This document shows, in pieces, positions 11,634-23,025 of a stretch of 64,000 nt of DNA. The notes under the pieces are model-generated. The model did not search any database, was not told the DNA's origin, and saw only the letters and a list, made by a program, of their open reading frames with translations. The position numbers and the translations under genes were made by a program. Source of the stretch: Cryptomeria japonica (taxonomy: Eukaryota; Streptophyta; Pinopsida; Cupressales; Cupressaceae); the NCBI RefSeq assembly GCF_030272615.1, contig NC_081415.1, positions 371,859,809 to 371,923,808 on the forward strand, written 5' to 3'. Each line of letters starts with the position of its first letter. Within the stretch, counting starts at the first letter, position 1.

Positions 11634-11734
11634 AAGGGCGCCCATTTTTTTGCCTTTTGCTAGAAAATAACTCAAAGTGAATTACTTCACAATTGAGTAG
11701 TTATCTTGGGAGATATATGGTGAGTGATCTTGGG

Positions 11735-12090
11735 GGTGGATTCTTCCCCACCCTTGCACTATTATATTGAAGATGTTTGGATACTGACTTGGCTCAAAGT
11801 TTCTAGTTCTAAGGTTCTTAATCAGGCTTTCGTTTGGTCTTCGGTGATAAACTCCCTCGGGAGGCTTCCCAACCTTTAGAACAAAGGCTTTACGTATCTT
11901 AAAGATACCGGGGGAAGGCTAATCACTGAGCAAAACTGTTGAAGGGGACTTTCATCAGCCTCCACTTTTGATTATTGTGGGTTGGAACACTTGGCGATAA
12001 AGTCATTTCCCACTTAGGTGGTTCCCCTCTCACCGACTATTTAAATGGCGCTCTAAGAGCAACTCGAGAGGGTAGGTCTGCTAAAGGAAT
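11735..12090 (-). other. Conserved leader block shared by elements A and D
   Basis: In plus sense the diagnostic pieces are GGTTGGAACACTTGGCG, CCCACTTAGGTGGTTCCCCT and GGGTAGGTCTGCTAAAG, in that order. The D leader has GGTTGGAGTACTTGGCG, CCCACTTAGGTCGTTCCCCT and GGGCAGGTCTGCTAAAG at 38570-38670. The surrounding leaders are not alike, so this block is under or was under constraint. It is non-coding in all frames. A packaging or other cis-acting RNA role is inference. Confidence 0.65.
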
Positions 12091-12469
12091 TAAATGATTG
12101 AAATGAAGAAAGCATAAGAGTGGTTTGACTTTTTTGTCACCCAATTAAGGATAGAGCATATACCTTCCACTTTTGAGATAAAGCACACAAGTGTTCTTTT
12201 TAACCTTCAAATTAGTGATTGTGTAATTTATACTTGGAGATTTTTCTCCAAAAAGCATGGTGTTCTTTTTAACCTTCAAATCAGTGATTTTCTTTCTAAT
12301 TAAAAGAAATCCTAGTCAACAAAGGAAATTTTTATATTGGTCAACAAAAGGGAAGTCGTGAAATGCAAATTTTTCTTTGTCTTGCACAAAATAAATATGA
12401 GGTTCTTTTTACCCTTGCCAAGAAAAATGGATCCTTTTATGCACCAAAGCAAGGTGAGGTTCTTTTTAA

Positions 12470-12725
12470 GCAACACCAAATGAAAATGAGTTTGTTATTT
12501 TTAACTTTTTGTAAAACTTTGAAAGTTTGTTGTTCTTTTTAAAGAAACACCAAATGAAAATGAGGTTGTTCTTTTTAATCCTTGGTAAAACTTTGAAAGT
12601 TTGCTGTTCTTTTTAAAGAAACACCAAATGAAAATGAGGTTGTTCTTTTTAATCCTTAGTAAAACTTTGAAAGTTTGTTGTTCTTTTTAAAGCAACACCA
12701 AATGAAAATGAGGTTGTTCTTTTTA
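12470..12725 (-). repeat. 74-bp tandem repeat in the A leader
   Basis: About 3.5 copies of a 74-bp unit that contains GTTCTTTTTAAAGAAACACC and AAAACTTTGAAAGTTTG. Successive copies begin at about 12488, 12562 and 12636, and the last two differ at only a few positions. Confidence 0.85.
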
Positions 12726-12954
12726 ACCAACAAGAAAATGAACTATTTTTAAAACTAACTTGAAAAAGTTAGAAACAAAAATAATTAAATGTTTAAAATG
12801 AAACTCCTCCAACCTGTAAATAAAGATTAGTAACCTGCAGCAAAAATACCAGTTAGTGAAAGATTTAGATCAGATGTGAGCTTATACAAGCCTAACTTTT
12901 TGCTTTGGTTACAAATCATGTTTTTCCCTGTTATAGCTATACGCTAGATTGGAG

Positions 12955-13215
12955 CACAGATGCACAATAGAAAAGTGCAGATGTGCTACATAAAGCTTCC
13001 TATGCGCTAAGTTGATTACCTAATGCGCTACTCTGTTTTCTGAATACGCTATGATAATATAGAATAAAGCCATAATTGTTAGGCGCTAACAAAAAAACTA
13101 AATGTGCTAATGAATGAGTCTCACACGCTAAACAATATACCAAAAGCACTACTAAAATGATTCTATGCGCTAAAGAAAGTATCCAATGTGCTAACTCAGC
13201 TTTTCCGCGTGCTTG
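12955..13215 (-). repeat. Leader short-repeat cluster 1 of element A (next to the PBS)
   Basis: About ten TGCGCTAA-type copies (plus sense), some decayed (atgtgctaa, cacgctaa, aagcacta), begin within 50 bp of the primer site. They are the same motif and sense as cluster 2 at 4240-4640 and as the H1 and H2 leaders. Confidence 0.75.
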
Positions 13216-13259
13216 TAATGTTTCTCCTGTATCAAAAATGATAAGATTAATGAGGTTAT

Positions 13260-13277
13260 GCCCCATGGTGGGTGCCA
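13260..13277 (-). promoter_or_regulatory. Primer binding site of A (tRNA-Lys type, decayed)
   Basis: In element sense the sequence is TGGCACCCACCATGGGGC. The complement of the plant tRNA-Lys 3' end is TGGCGCCCACCGTGGGGC, so 16 of 18 bases match. Both changes are G to A at former CpG sites. Confidence 0.8.
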
Positions 13278-13281
13278 AAAA

Positions 13282-14721
13282 TGTGTGCGGGAAAAGTGGG
13301 GGACAAAAACGTAAAATTCAGTTTCCAAAAGATCCACACACCAATGGGACTCTTGGTGCAAGTTATGGAGCTATATTGAATAGCTCAACTTCCCAAGGGG
13401 TGTTCCATTGTTCTCTATCTCACAGGATACCTCAAGACAATGCCTTTGCTCTCAGATCACTGAGCAAAGTGACTTAGGAATGACAACTCCAAGAATGAGT
13501 GATGTTTGATTAATTTACCATGAATTCATTCCTAGATATGTATGATATTGAATCTATGATGATTTAAACTAGCATGAATATGATGTTATGATGAAGATTA
13601 GTAATCCTATCCTAACAATATATACTAGTCTAACATGGATATGCTATGATATTTAAAATTACTTCTAAAATTATATTAAGATGATTTTTATCAAAGGGAG
13701 TCTAAATGCTTAATAAAATGACTATAGATTAGATGTATGAAACTTTGATCTCTCAAAATGAGAGAATGATAGATCTATTTATAGGGAAAATAGGGCAATG
13801 GATGGTCAAGATTGGATAATCTTAACAAGGGATTGGATTGAAAGTTATCAATCTATGTTCACAATTGTCACCAATGAAATGGTGACAATTGTCTACAAGA
13901 GACTACTTGAGAGGAGATGAAAGAAACATTAAATGCTTGAGAAGACATGAAGGTTACCTTAGGAGGTAAGGGTTAAGGTTAGGTTAGAGTTATCCATTGG
14001 ATAAAGCGTTTACCCAAGAGGTAAACTCTTGTGCAAGGGTTAAAGGGATAACCAAGGTTATATCCATGAATGCTTGATGAGACCCTTGGGTTAGATGTGG
14101 GTTGAGTTAGAGAGAAATTCTCTAATCATGCAAGAAGGTTGAGTTAACCATTAATGGTTATGAAGACTTTGAAGGTTAACTTGTTGAGGACATAAAGCCT
14201 TTAATGGTTATTGAAGACTTTGAGGGTTTGAGAAGTGACCTCCCTCTACTTAGGGATGTGAAAATATTTAGGAGACGAATTAGGATAAATTGGAAGTGAT
14301 TAGAAGAATCTAGAAGGGGGTTAAGGAGGCAAGTGGGAGATGTAAGATTTTGCAAGTGGATGGAGGGGAATTATAATTAAAATAAATTACTTTTCCTCAA
14401 CAAAAATAGATGCAACTTCCATAAAGATAATTGGGGGATTTAAATGTATAAATTAAATTTATTTACTTGCAAGGATCATTTTAATTAAATGTAAATTTAA
14501 TTAAAAGGGGAGAAAGGGGAATTTAATTAAATAAAGTTATTTATTTAATTAAAGGCTAGAAAAGGCTAAGGTGAACTTAATTAAATAAATTGAGTGATTC
14601 ATTTAATTAAATAGATGAATCTAAAGAATTTAATTAAATAGAGTTTAATTAAATAGAGGAATGGGGTTAAAATGAATATTAAATATTCACTTAGGAAAGT
14701 GGTTATTTTTAGCCATCTACA
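13282..14721 (-). repeat. 5' LTR of element A
   Basis: The LTR runs from TGTAGATGGC at 14721 to ACACA at 13282 (element sense), about 1,440 bp. Its U3 side (about 14350-14700) is packed with TTTAATTAAAT-type AT repeats, as in the LTRs of D and H. The partner LTR is outside the window, so the ends are inferred from TG/CA and the PBS. Confidence 0.75.
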
Positions 14722-14749
14722 CCTCCTTCTGTGTGTCTTCCATTTGTGA

Positions 14750-15880
14750 CCCAATCATCTCCTATACCTATATATCATACTGTTCCATCTCCTTACTCTC
14801 AACCTCAACATACATACAACAATTTTACTCCTTCATCACAATCCAATATGTCCAATTTCAATCCAACCACCAAAGAAACCATCAATAACCTAGCCTAAAT
14901 CATTTCATCTTTACAACAACAACTAGCTTCCATTACCCAATCCAAGTTGAATGTGCCTACATTTGATGTAGCGAGCCCATTATCTGATGACATTCTCTGT
15001 GTTGTCCCTCTTAAACATATGGAAATCCCTCAATTGGAGCTTTATAATGAAAAAAGCTGATCCCTTGACTCATGTGAAAACATTTTAACCTTTGTGTAGT
15101 GATTTCGCTCAAGATCAAAGACTTTTGGGTAAATTTTTTACTTGAACCTTTGGGGATAAAGCTTTGCAATGGTATTGTTATTTGCCTCCTTATTCTATTA
15201 GATAAAATTAGTAATTAGGTAATGTTTTCGTTCAACAATTTCACAATAATATTGGTCCTAAGATTAGTTTGACTGATTTGAGTCATTGTAAGCAAGGTGT
15301 TAAAGAAAAAGTGACTGATTTTATTGGTAGATATAAATATTTGTATTCACAAATTTATTATCCTATGTCTAATCAATTGTTTAAAGAATTTTTATTTCTA
15401 ATTTACAAAAAGACATTAGGTATAAGCTTTTCTTTTTTGAGTTTACTTCCTTTACACAATTGTGCGTAGTGCTTCATAATTATCAGCTTCAAGTGAGTCA
15501 ATATGAATCATCTCCTTCAATGAATTTGGTTGATAAGAATGCAAGTGCTCAAAAATATTTTGCGAAGTTTAAACCAAATAAGGGATTCATCAAGTTTAAT
15601 GACATCATCAATACCTAGGTAGAAGCCATGACTTCAGGTGTGCCTCCTTTATCCAAATACTTTAGAAAATAATTTACTCCTCTTTTCAAGTCTTTGCATA
15701 GCACTATGACATAATTTTTGAATAAAAATGTGTTTAAACTTCCTCCCATCAAACCAATTGATACATCCAAACCTTTGCCACCTTATCATGATCCCAAAAC
15801 CTTTTGCCAATATCATCATCAACCTGTTTGTGATGTAGGATTCAAGACTTTATTGATAACAATACCATATTTGTAGCTGG
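14750..15880 (+). pseudogene. gag: Element B Gag remnant
   Basis: Frames here include SLQQQLASITQSKLNVPTFD, a core with KALQWYCYLPPYSI and FVQQFHNNIGPKISLTDL, then KVTDFIGRYKYLYSQI (15269-15469). This is the retrotransposon Gag order: DP-x-x-HV region, W-Y-x-L-P, F-x-x-F-x-x-x-F. At least six stops and several shifts break it. No zinc knuckle was seen. Confidence 0.7.
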
Positions 15881-15881
15881 T

Positions 15882-16889
15882 GTGAATGACAAAGGAAAAA
15901 AATCTGTAGCTCCTTTTAATCAAAACATCCAAATCTTTACTAATCCTTTGCTTTCTCATTCTACTAATATGGTTGAGTTTGAACATCTTGATTTTTCTCT
16001 TGATGACCTTGGCCTTGAGTCTAACAATGTGGTGAATCTTGTTGATAAACCTACACCTCCTAAGGACCTATGCACTACCTTGGATCATAGTGAGACTATT
16101 GGTGCACTTGATGGCCCACTATATATCACTACAAAGATCAAAGACAAAATCTTACAAGTGGTGCTCATCGATCCAACATGTATGGTGAATGAGATAACTA
16201 AATAATATCTTTATACTTTACAATTGCATCAAGTAACATATGATAAATCTGATATAGTTGTTAAAGTGTATGATGGTTTCCCTTTCTCTACTATTGGTTC
16301 TATTCCTCTTGTTGAAATTGGTACTAAGTTCTTAGATATCATTTTTGCTATCATTCATACACCAGATCAATTTCGTTTGAAGTTGGGACATCCTTGGATC
16401 TCTTCCATGAAAGCAATTCCTTCTACTATTCATAAATGCTTAAAATTTCCTCATAATGACAAAAACATAACAATTAATCATAGCATGTATCAACCCACGG
16501 TGAGGTGTGGAGATGTTAATCTTGATTACTTTTGGACTAAAAAATTTGAACCTATTAAGCCTAGAAGTGATGCTCTTTTTCAGTCTTATCAAAAGTGGAA
16601 GAATGAGATGATCTTATCTTTGAGTAAGCCTAGAGATCCTAGACCTATTCCTCCTCCTCATGATGGACCTGGTCTCCTTCCTACACCTTCTATTCCTCCT
16701 TTACATGCTGTAGTACCACCTCCTACATCCTACAAAGGGAAGCATTTGACATCACCTATCTTTCAACCTAGTAAACCTTTTGCCATTCTTCCTCCTTTAA
16801 AGGAAGAGAACAAGTCTATGTCCATTGATCCTAAACCTTCACAACCCTTAGCTAAAACTAAAGGAATTTGTTGTGTGATAGATTGCTAG
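15882..16889 (+). pseudogene. Element B protease and proline-rich linker
   Basis: Two frames (15882-16205 and 16224-16889) are separated by one TAA. The active-site region reads VVLIDPTCMVNE, where the expected motif is VLIDGGSxxN, so the catalytic D-T/S-G is replaced by D-P-T and the enzyme is dead. Downstream, LGHPWISSMKAIPST matches the protease C-terminal part (D: LLGRAWIHEMKVVPST). The tail is rich in Pro (PRPIPPPHDGPGLLP) and acts as linker. It is separated from its downstream partner by the C insertion at 17060. Confidence 0.7.
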
Positions 16890-17059
16890 TAGAGACATTG
16901 TGCTAAGGCTCGTGAACTTTCTTCTCAACCTATTTCCTCCTCGAAGACCCCAAATGTTGACATGATCCCATTTGTCCAACCTTCATCTAACCCTAGGGAA
17001 GAAGTTCAACCTAAATCACCAAGATTAAAAATGCTTAAGATGATGGTTCATGTTCTATT

Positions 17060-17993
17060 TGTTAGCAATTCACACTCAATTGGTTGGTTTCACTATGTTG
17101 TCATTGATGGCAACATGGTATCTTGTTCTGGCTTCATGTTTTGGTTCAGTTGTGTACTGCCAAGCACTTCACAGACAATACACCGACATTGACACCGACA
17201 CCGATAGGATAGAAGGATTTCTTTGGAAACTGGTAATGCAAGCTGCCATGGTTTAGAATATGGTTATTGGTATTAGAGGCTGACATCTCTTGGATTCGGC
17301 ATCGGCAATTGTTTTTGTTAATCATGTATTTACGTTATCTAGCCGACATGTAATTTGATATTGTAATAATCTTTGTAAGCCAACATAAGGCATGATAAGT
17401 TGTATAGGGTATATAGGTCACTTGAATTAGATCATTATGATATAGATATGGTGATGGATATGTGGATGTGATATGATGCAAAATACATCGAAGAGATCAT
17501 GTATGTAAGGATATTTTTGTAAGGGTTATTCTGGTAAAGGGTTTAGGGTTTTAGACCGGAACATACAGAGCTTAAACCAGAACTGTATTCTGGCATAGAA
17601 GATGCTATCTTAGTAGTTCAACACTTCTCTGGATTGTAGTCTAGATTTATATGTAGTTAGTGAGGCTCCTTTTGTGATTGAGCAGTGTGCTCTAGGCTGT
17701 AAGCCTTCCTGCAAGTGTAGGCCCCTTATATTTTATAATATCTCTTCATATGGCCAATGGATTGATATTGTGGGTTACAAATCCCACCATGGTTTTTCCT
17801 CTTTGAGGTTTTCTATGTATAATTCTATTTGTTATGGTTCTCATTTATGTGCTTGGCTTATTTGTTGCTTTAAATCTTTCAATTTTGTATGTACCGGTAT
17901 ACCAGTTGGTGTATGCATGTTTTAATAAGGCTAAAATTGATCATTCCGCTATAACACTAATTCACCCCCTCTCAGTGTTATTGGATTCCAACA
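17060..17993 (+). repeat. 5' LTR of element C
   Basis: This is a 934-bp LTR running from TGTTAGCAATT to TTCCAACA, about 90% identical to 23026-23954 by eye. It holds TTGTCATTGATGGCAAC near the start and TTCACCCCCTCTCAGTG near the end, both shared with K. Short open frames inside it have no support. Confidence 0.92.
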
Positions 17994-17995
17994 AT

Positions 17996-18007
17996 TGGTA
18001 TCAGAGC
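17996..18007 (+). promoter_or_regulatory. Primer binding site of C (tRNA-iMet type)
   Basis: TGGTATCAGAGC, a perfect match to the initiator tRNA-Met complement, lies two bases after the LTR. Confidence 0.93.
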
Positions 18008-18061
18008 CTTGTGCCTTGGAGAAATTTTAACATCTTGAGGAAGATCCTCAATCTGAAATCC

Positions 18062-19181
18062 ATGGACATGGGATTGGAGAAGCAACTTGAGATGGCACTT
18101 GAAGATTATGATCCTGAAAGGTTGAAGAGATTAAAGCTACAAGGTGAATTGAATTCTGCTAAGGAATTCATTCTTGTCCTACAAGAGAGGCTATCATCTG
18201 TTCAGGCTAGGAGGAAGGAACTTTTGCAATGTCAGGATGATGAAGAGAAAGATGCACTTAAGGAACACTGCCAGAAATTGAGTCAAGGGAATATGGTCAT
18301 GAGAAATGAAATACAGGCTATAACTATGAGAATGTCTAAGGTGATTGAGAACCAGAAGAAAAAGAGAAAATATTGTTGTATCCCTAAAGAATAAATTTGA
18401 AGAATGTGGTAGGTTGGTTCATGAGAATGATATGTTGAGAAATGATTTAGTACAATCCCAAAGTAATGAACAAGAGCTTGAGAGATAAATGATAATTCTA
18501 AGAGAAGATCTAACTACTGCAAGTGAGTATAAAGAAAAATTCAAGATTAGCTCAACACAACTAGATGAGTTGTTGAAGAGACAAAGGCAGATTGGAGATT
18601 ACAGTGGACTTGGATTTGAGCAAGGACAAAGTTCCGCTACTGCTAAAGAAGATAAAAAACATAAGGCACCAGTAAGACAATTTAATGCTTATAGCTTTTA
18701 TGGTAGATGTTTTGTTTGCAATAGATTTGGTCACATGGCTAGGCAATGTAGAAACAAAGCAAATCAGAACCCTGATTCTACTCTCGGTAAATGTTCTAAA
18801 TGCAATAAGTATGGCAATAAGATAGATGATTTCATAATGAATGTTAAATGCTATGCATGTGAAAAATTTGGACATATGGCTAATCAGTGCAGGTCAAGCA
18901 ATTATACCGGTTTTAGCAAAGCAATTCAAAAGAACAATGTTACATGTTATGCATGTAATGAGGTTAAACATATTGCTAAATTCTATAGAAGCAGAAATCC
19001 ATCGGTTGGTAATGGAGGATCAAATGAGAAAGGACAAGAAAAGGTTAGTGAAATTTGGCAAGATCATATTCAGAGATGGGTCAGGAAGACTGAAGAACAA
19101 TCGACAGATGGGAATGCACCGTTTACTTATTTGACAAAGGAAGGTGCTCCTGCACTGATAGGTAGCTCATCCTGTAACTAA
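18062..19181 (+). pseudogene. C ORF1: Gag-like coiled-coil/zinc-knuckle protein
   Basis: It begins with MDMGLEKQLEMALEDY, about 55 bp past the PBS, and ends SSSCN at 19181, about 372 residues. The first ~180 residues are coiled coil. A frameshift near 18360-18390 and a TAA near 18486 break this part. The second half has knuckles CFVCNRFGHMARQC (canonical), CSKCNKYGNKIDDF, CYACEKFGHMANQC (canonical) and CYACNEVKHIAKFY. Knuckles two and four end in F and Y in place of Cys, exactly as in K. The C-terminus (EKGQEKVSEI) also matches K. Confidence 0.8.
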
Positions 19182-19553
19182 GGCAGATGCCTTAGGGGTA
19201 GGAAAAATTCATGAAGATACTGCATATGCCTCAAGAAGAGGTTCTGGAAGATGTTCCAGACATTGGAGATACTTATCCAGCATGGAGATGTTTTGTTCGA
19301 GATCCGGTATCTTTCACCGGTAGTCATTGATGTCAATGAAAGAATAGGATTTTTCTCGAAGAATAAAAGGTTGAATTCACTACATTATTGATCACCTTGC
19401 ATTCAGAGTGATTTCAAAGTGATTAAGAGTGACTAAGAGCGATCAAAGGCATTTCAGAGCAATCGGATTTCTTCTTGAGCAATTTCACCGGCGACTGGGA
19501 GAGTTTGTTAAGGGTTTTCACCAAAAGGGATCAATAGGTATTTATCTTTAAAA
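19182..19553 (+). other. Spacer between ORF1 and ORF2 of C
   Basis: No open frame. It contains AGGTATTTAT about 18 bp before the ORF2 ATG, the same 10-mer as in K. Confidence 0.55.
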
Positions 19554-22500
19554 ATGGAAGCATGATCATCATCTATTCCTATCTTTGTTGCAAATCCGAC
19601 TATAGTAGAGGTCAAGGACTACCCCAGGCCAATTTTCAAGTGGTATCCACATGTGGCTACCTTGGAAGATTCGATTGGAGCATTTTTGTGTGTTATGAAG
19701 GGAGTTGTTTATGTTGAAGATGTTAGGGCATATATACATTGTCACATTGAGGACTTGGAGACATCTAAAATAAAGGGCATGTACATGAGCGAGCTGATGG
19801 GAGATTCTGGAAAGGTCAAACCGACATACAACCACATTGAAGACTTAGGGTTTACCGACATTTTGGACATTCCGAAGTTCAAAGATGAAATCATAAGGTA
19901 TGTTTTGAGTAGAGTATATGGGGAATTTATTTGGTTAAATAGACCTCACAAGATCACCAAGGAATCCATTAGGGAAATCACTGGTTTACCATAGGTTGGG
20001 CAACGTCTAGACAAGAAGGTTTCAAATGATTATGTGAACAAAATCATTGACGTGACATCTGACAGCAAATCTACGAGAATAAGTACTATTACCGACATAG
20101 ACATCAGTTTTGGTAGCATGATAATTAGGTATAAGGTAACTCAGTCAAACTGACTGAATTTTGTTTCCAATTCTTGCATTTTCACAACATACAAAATGAT
20201 GAGAGAAAATGAGAAATTGGATCTATGAGGTTGGATGTTAGATGAATTGTTAATAAACCTAGGAAAGATTAAAGGTGAAAAGAAAGGGACTTTCCAGTAT
20301 GGCAACTTAATTGTGTGATTAATGTTATTTTTCATAAATAACACTCCCAATTTTGGGAAGAGGCAATGGGCATTTGATATCTCGGTAGAGAGACAATTGA
20401 AACAGTCAATTTCTACCTTAGGCCTGTCAGAGAGATGATAAAGTATGGGGTTATTTTAAGGGATTCCATAAGACAATGAAATCTAGGGAAAGGGTTCCTA
20501 AGCATATTGTTGAAAAATACTCAACCTACATATGCTTCAAGGTGAAGAAAGATGAAACACTTATGGAGGTGGTTAAGCCCTAGAAGATTTGGATTGAGGA
20601 AATGGACTATGAAGTTGATGCACAAATCCTTGATTCCTATGCAAAAATGTTGATTGATGCACTTATTGATGAGGCAGAGAAACCCTATGGTACTTTAAAA
20701 CAGAAAACACAAGAGGTTGAAACAGAGCTCAACCGAAAGAAAAGAGAGAAATAGGAAGGAAAAGCAAGCAATTTTGTAGAGAAGGTTTCATAGGACATTA
20801 AAGCATCAATTGATGCTGTCTTGGAGAAAGGTAGGAAGAGGAAGAATCTAGAAGTACACATTGAGCCTGTTACTGCAGAGTTTGAATCCGAGGATGACAC
20901 ACCCTTAGCTTTCAAGAGGGTTGTAAGGAAGAAAAAAGAGGAAACAAAGGTAGAAGCTTAAAAGCAACCAGTTAGGAAGGTTACATTCAAAATACCGGCA
21001 CATAAACAAGCACCAAAGGTAACTACTTTAGCTCCATCTGGTACTGGAAGAAGGAAGAAGAAGAATGATATTGATGCGGCTATTCAATCTAGTAATGTGA
21101 CTATCATACCACCAGAAACTTGTGTAGAATTAGTAGATGAAATCACTAAGGATGGCATGTAAAGAATGTATAGTTTTGTTATGAACACTTAAAGGATGAT
21201 GAACAAAGAGAGCTGGAGGAAGTAGTATTGTTATATTTGGATATTTATAAGAAAGCCTTAATAGAAATTAAAAATCAAATACCGGAAGAACTATATAATA
21301 TGTTAGATGCTAGAAGACTGTCAGCAATGCAAGAAGATAAGCATATTAAAATTCAAGAGTTGTTAGCTGTCTGTGTTACTATTGCTCCAGAGGAAATGAA
21401 AAGGACACTTAAGATGGCAGATAGAAAAGTCTTTAATAGAAAACATAGAATAACTAGTCTGATGCTAGGAAGGGTAAATGAGACAATAAAGGAGACTCAA
21501 AAGGCATGGGTTAAGTTCTTTGGAGATAACATAGGTTTATTTACTTCATCGGAATCAAAGAAAGACACTATAGACGTCCCGATTGAAGGAAAAGGGAAGG
21601 GGATTATTGGTACTTCACCCTCAATTTTGAAGAACATTAAGATAGTAGAAATCAAGCCCCCGATAGATACAAGTGTACAGACAAATGTTGAGTTACTGAC
21701 TAATACAGAGAGTGAAAAGGTTGATGATGTACATGATACTAATATTAAGGATAACAGTCCTCTAGATACAAATGTATAGGTTGAGGTTACAGTTCCTACA
21801 AAGGAACCAACAATTACAGAGACTGCAACAAATGGTAAAGTCACCGGTGCAAGTGAGGAAGCTACAAAAGACAAATCATCAGAGGAGAAGAAAGATGAAT
21901 CCGGTAGGGAACCGGTAGTAGGTCCATCATTGTTGTCAATTGACACCTCATAGGTTGTAAAGAAAAACATAACTGAGATGAGTCTTATTGAACTCATGAT
22001 GATGGTTGCACATAAATTAATGAAGGAGGGATCTACAGATAAAGGGATTATTGATCAGTCAATCATATTTTTATATAGACTAGTCTTGGAGTGCAAGATT
22101 GAAAATGAAGCGAGCCCATCCAACAAGATGAAGATAATTACTAAGCACATTTCAAAGAATTTTCAATCATTGCAATAGATTTCAAACCGACAAGCACTGG
22201 AGAGGTTCACACAGGCTAAAAGAGTTGCATTTGATCAGGTGATTGAATCTGAGAAGAAGAAGATTGATGAAAAGTTGAAACTGATAGAAAATTCTTTGAA
22301 GCAGTGTACAAATATTTATAGGGTATGTTGTAACACAGATATACTTACAGCTAATGTGGATAAAAAGATAAAGGAGTTTTAGGAGAAAATTGCAAATATA
22401 GCTAATTATTTTGATGGATTGACTTCATTGACTACATCCATTGATGGTCAAATTTTGATTTTGGAAGCCCAAATTTCTGTTGAGAAAGAAAAAGAAAAAA

Positions 22501-22751
22501 TAATAAGAAGAGCTAGAAGTCTGAGAGGTTTGGTGAGTCCCTGGTTGGATTCACCTAGTGTACATAAGAAGGAATGTATGGATATGGTTGGAAAGCCCAC
22601 ACCGACAGAGGTAAGTAAGAAAGAGTCATTTGCACATATATTAAATAGACTTGTATCTATTTCTGACACTTTTAAAACTGGTTGGGATACTTATCTTGAG
22701 CTATTGGAGAAGGCTTATTTCGAAAGATTGAAATTTGTTAACCTTCGGTAA
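19554..22751 (+). pseudogene. C ORF2: large protein of unknown function (about 1,066 codons, decayed)
   Basis: The ATG is at 19554 and codon 4 is already a stop (TGA). The following residues match K: IFVANPTIVE, then AYIHCHIEDL, YVLSRVYGEFIWLN, HKITKESIREITGLP and KIKGEKKGTFQYGN. Further on are IWIEEMDYEVDAQILDSYAK (K: IWVTKMGYEADENIIETYAK), a basic segment, LYNMLDARRLS (K: LYRRLDAKRLA) and VNETIKETQKAW. An acidic Thr/Val-rich stretch follows (21600-21960), then coiled-coil helices to the TAA at 22751. The domain order is identical to K. About ten stops or shifts. No known enzyme motif. Confidence 0.7.
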
Positions 22752-22814
22752 GATATTTTTGGGATATTCATTGTGCAGTTTTTTTGGATCTTTGACATTC
22801 TTTTTAGAATTTTT

Positions 22815-23025
22815 TTATGGCATTGATGTCAAAGGGGGAGTGATATAGATGTGAAAAACAATAGAAGGAGTTGTATAAATTAGGGGGAGATATGGAGATA
22901 TGGGAGTATTGTTTATTTTGCATTGATGAATATTCAGCTTAGGGGGAGCAAGCAGGATGAAACTAGTAGATGAAACCTTGACCATTTTTCACATGAGTGT
23001 TGCCATCAATGCCAAAGGGGGAGAT
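22815..23025 (+). promoter_or_regulatory. PPT region of C with four G-rich purine tracts
   Basis: The tracts are TCAAAGGGGGAG (about 22828), TTAGGGGGAGA (about 22881), TTAGGGGGAGC (about 22939) and CCAAAGGGGGAG (23013-23024). The last directly precedes the 3' LTR and is the expected plus-strand primer. The first is preceded by GGCATTGATG, as in K and Copia I. Confidence 0.8.

Larger units (their letters stand above)
11634..13259 (-). other. PBS-proximal leader of element A
   Basis: This is non-coding leader between the A primer site and K. In element order it has repeat cluster 1 (13215-12955), a 74-bp tandem array (12725-12470) and a conserved block (12090-11735) also found in the D leader. 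No credible ORF. Confidence 0.75.
1..14721 (-). mobile_element. Element A: Ty3/gypsy LTR retrotransposon, 5' part, interrupted by K
   Basis: The element reads on the minus strand and leaves the window at base 1. In element order it has a 5' LTR (14721 to 13282), a tRNA-Lys-type primer site, a repeat-rich leader (13259 to 11634, then 4919 to 3370), gag, a protease remnant and a G-patch segment. Element K sits inside the leader. RT, RNase H, INT and the 3' LTR must lie left of the window. Gag, PR and G-patch resemble those of element D, so A and D belong to related lineages. Many stops and frameshifts make A non-functional. Its target duplication cannot be checked because the left end is missing. 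Confidence 0.85.

Noticed and set aside
17674-17925. 83-codon ORF in the C LTR and its twin at 23792-23998
   Set aside because: Both lie in U3/R of the LTR, are not conserved as the same frame between the two LTR copies, and have no start context.
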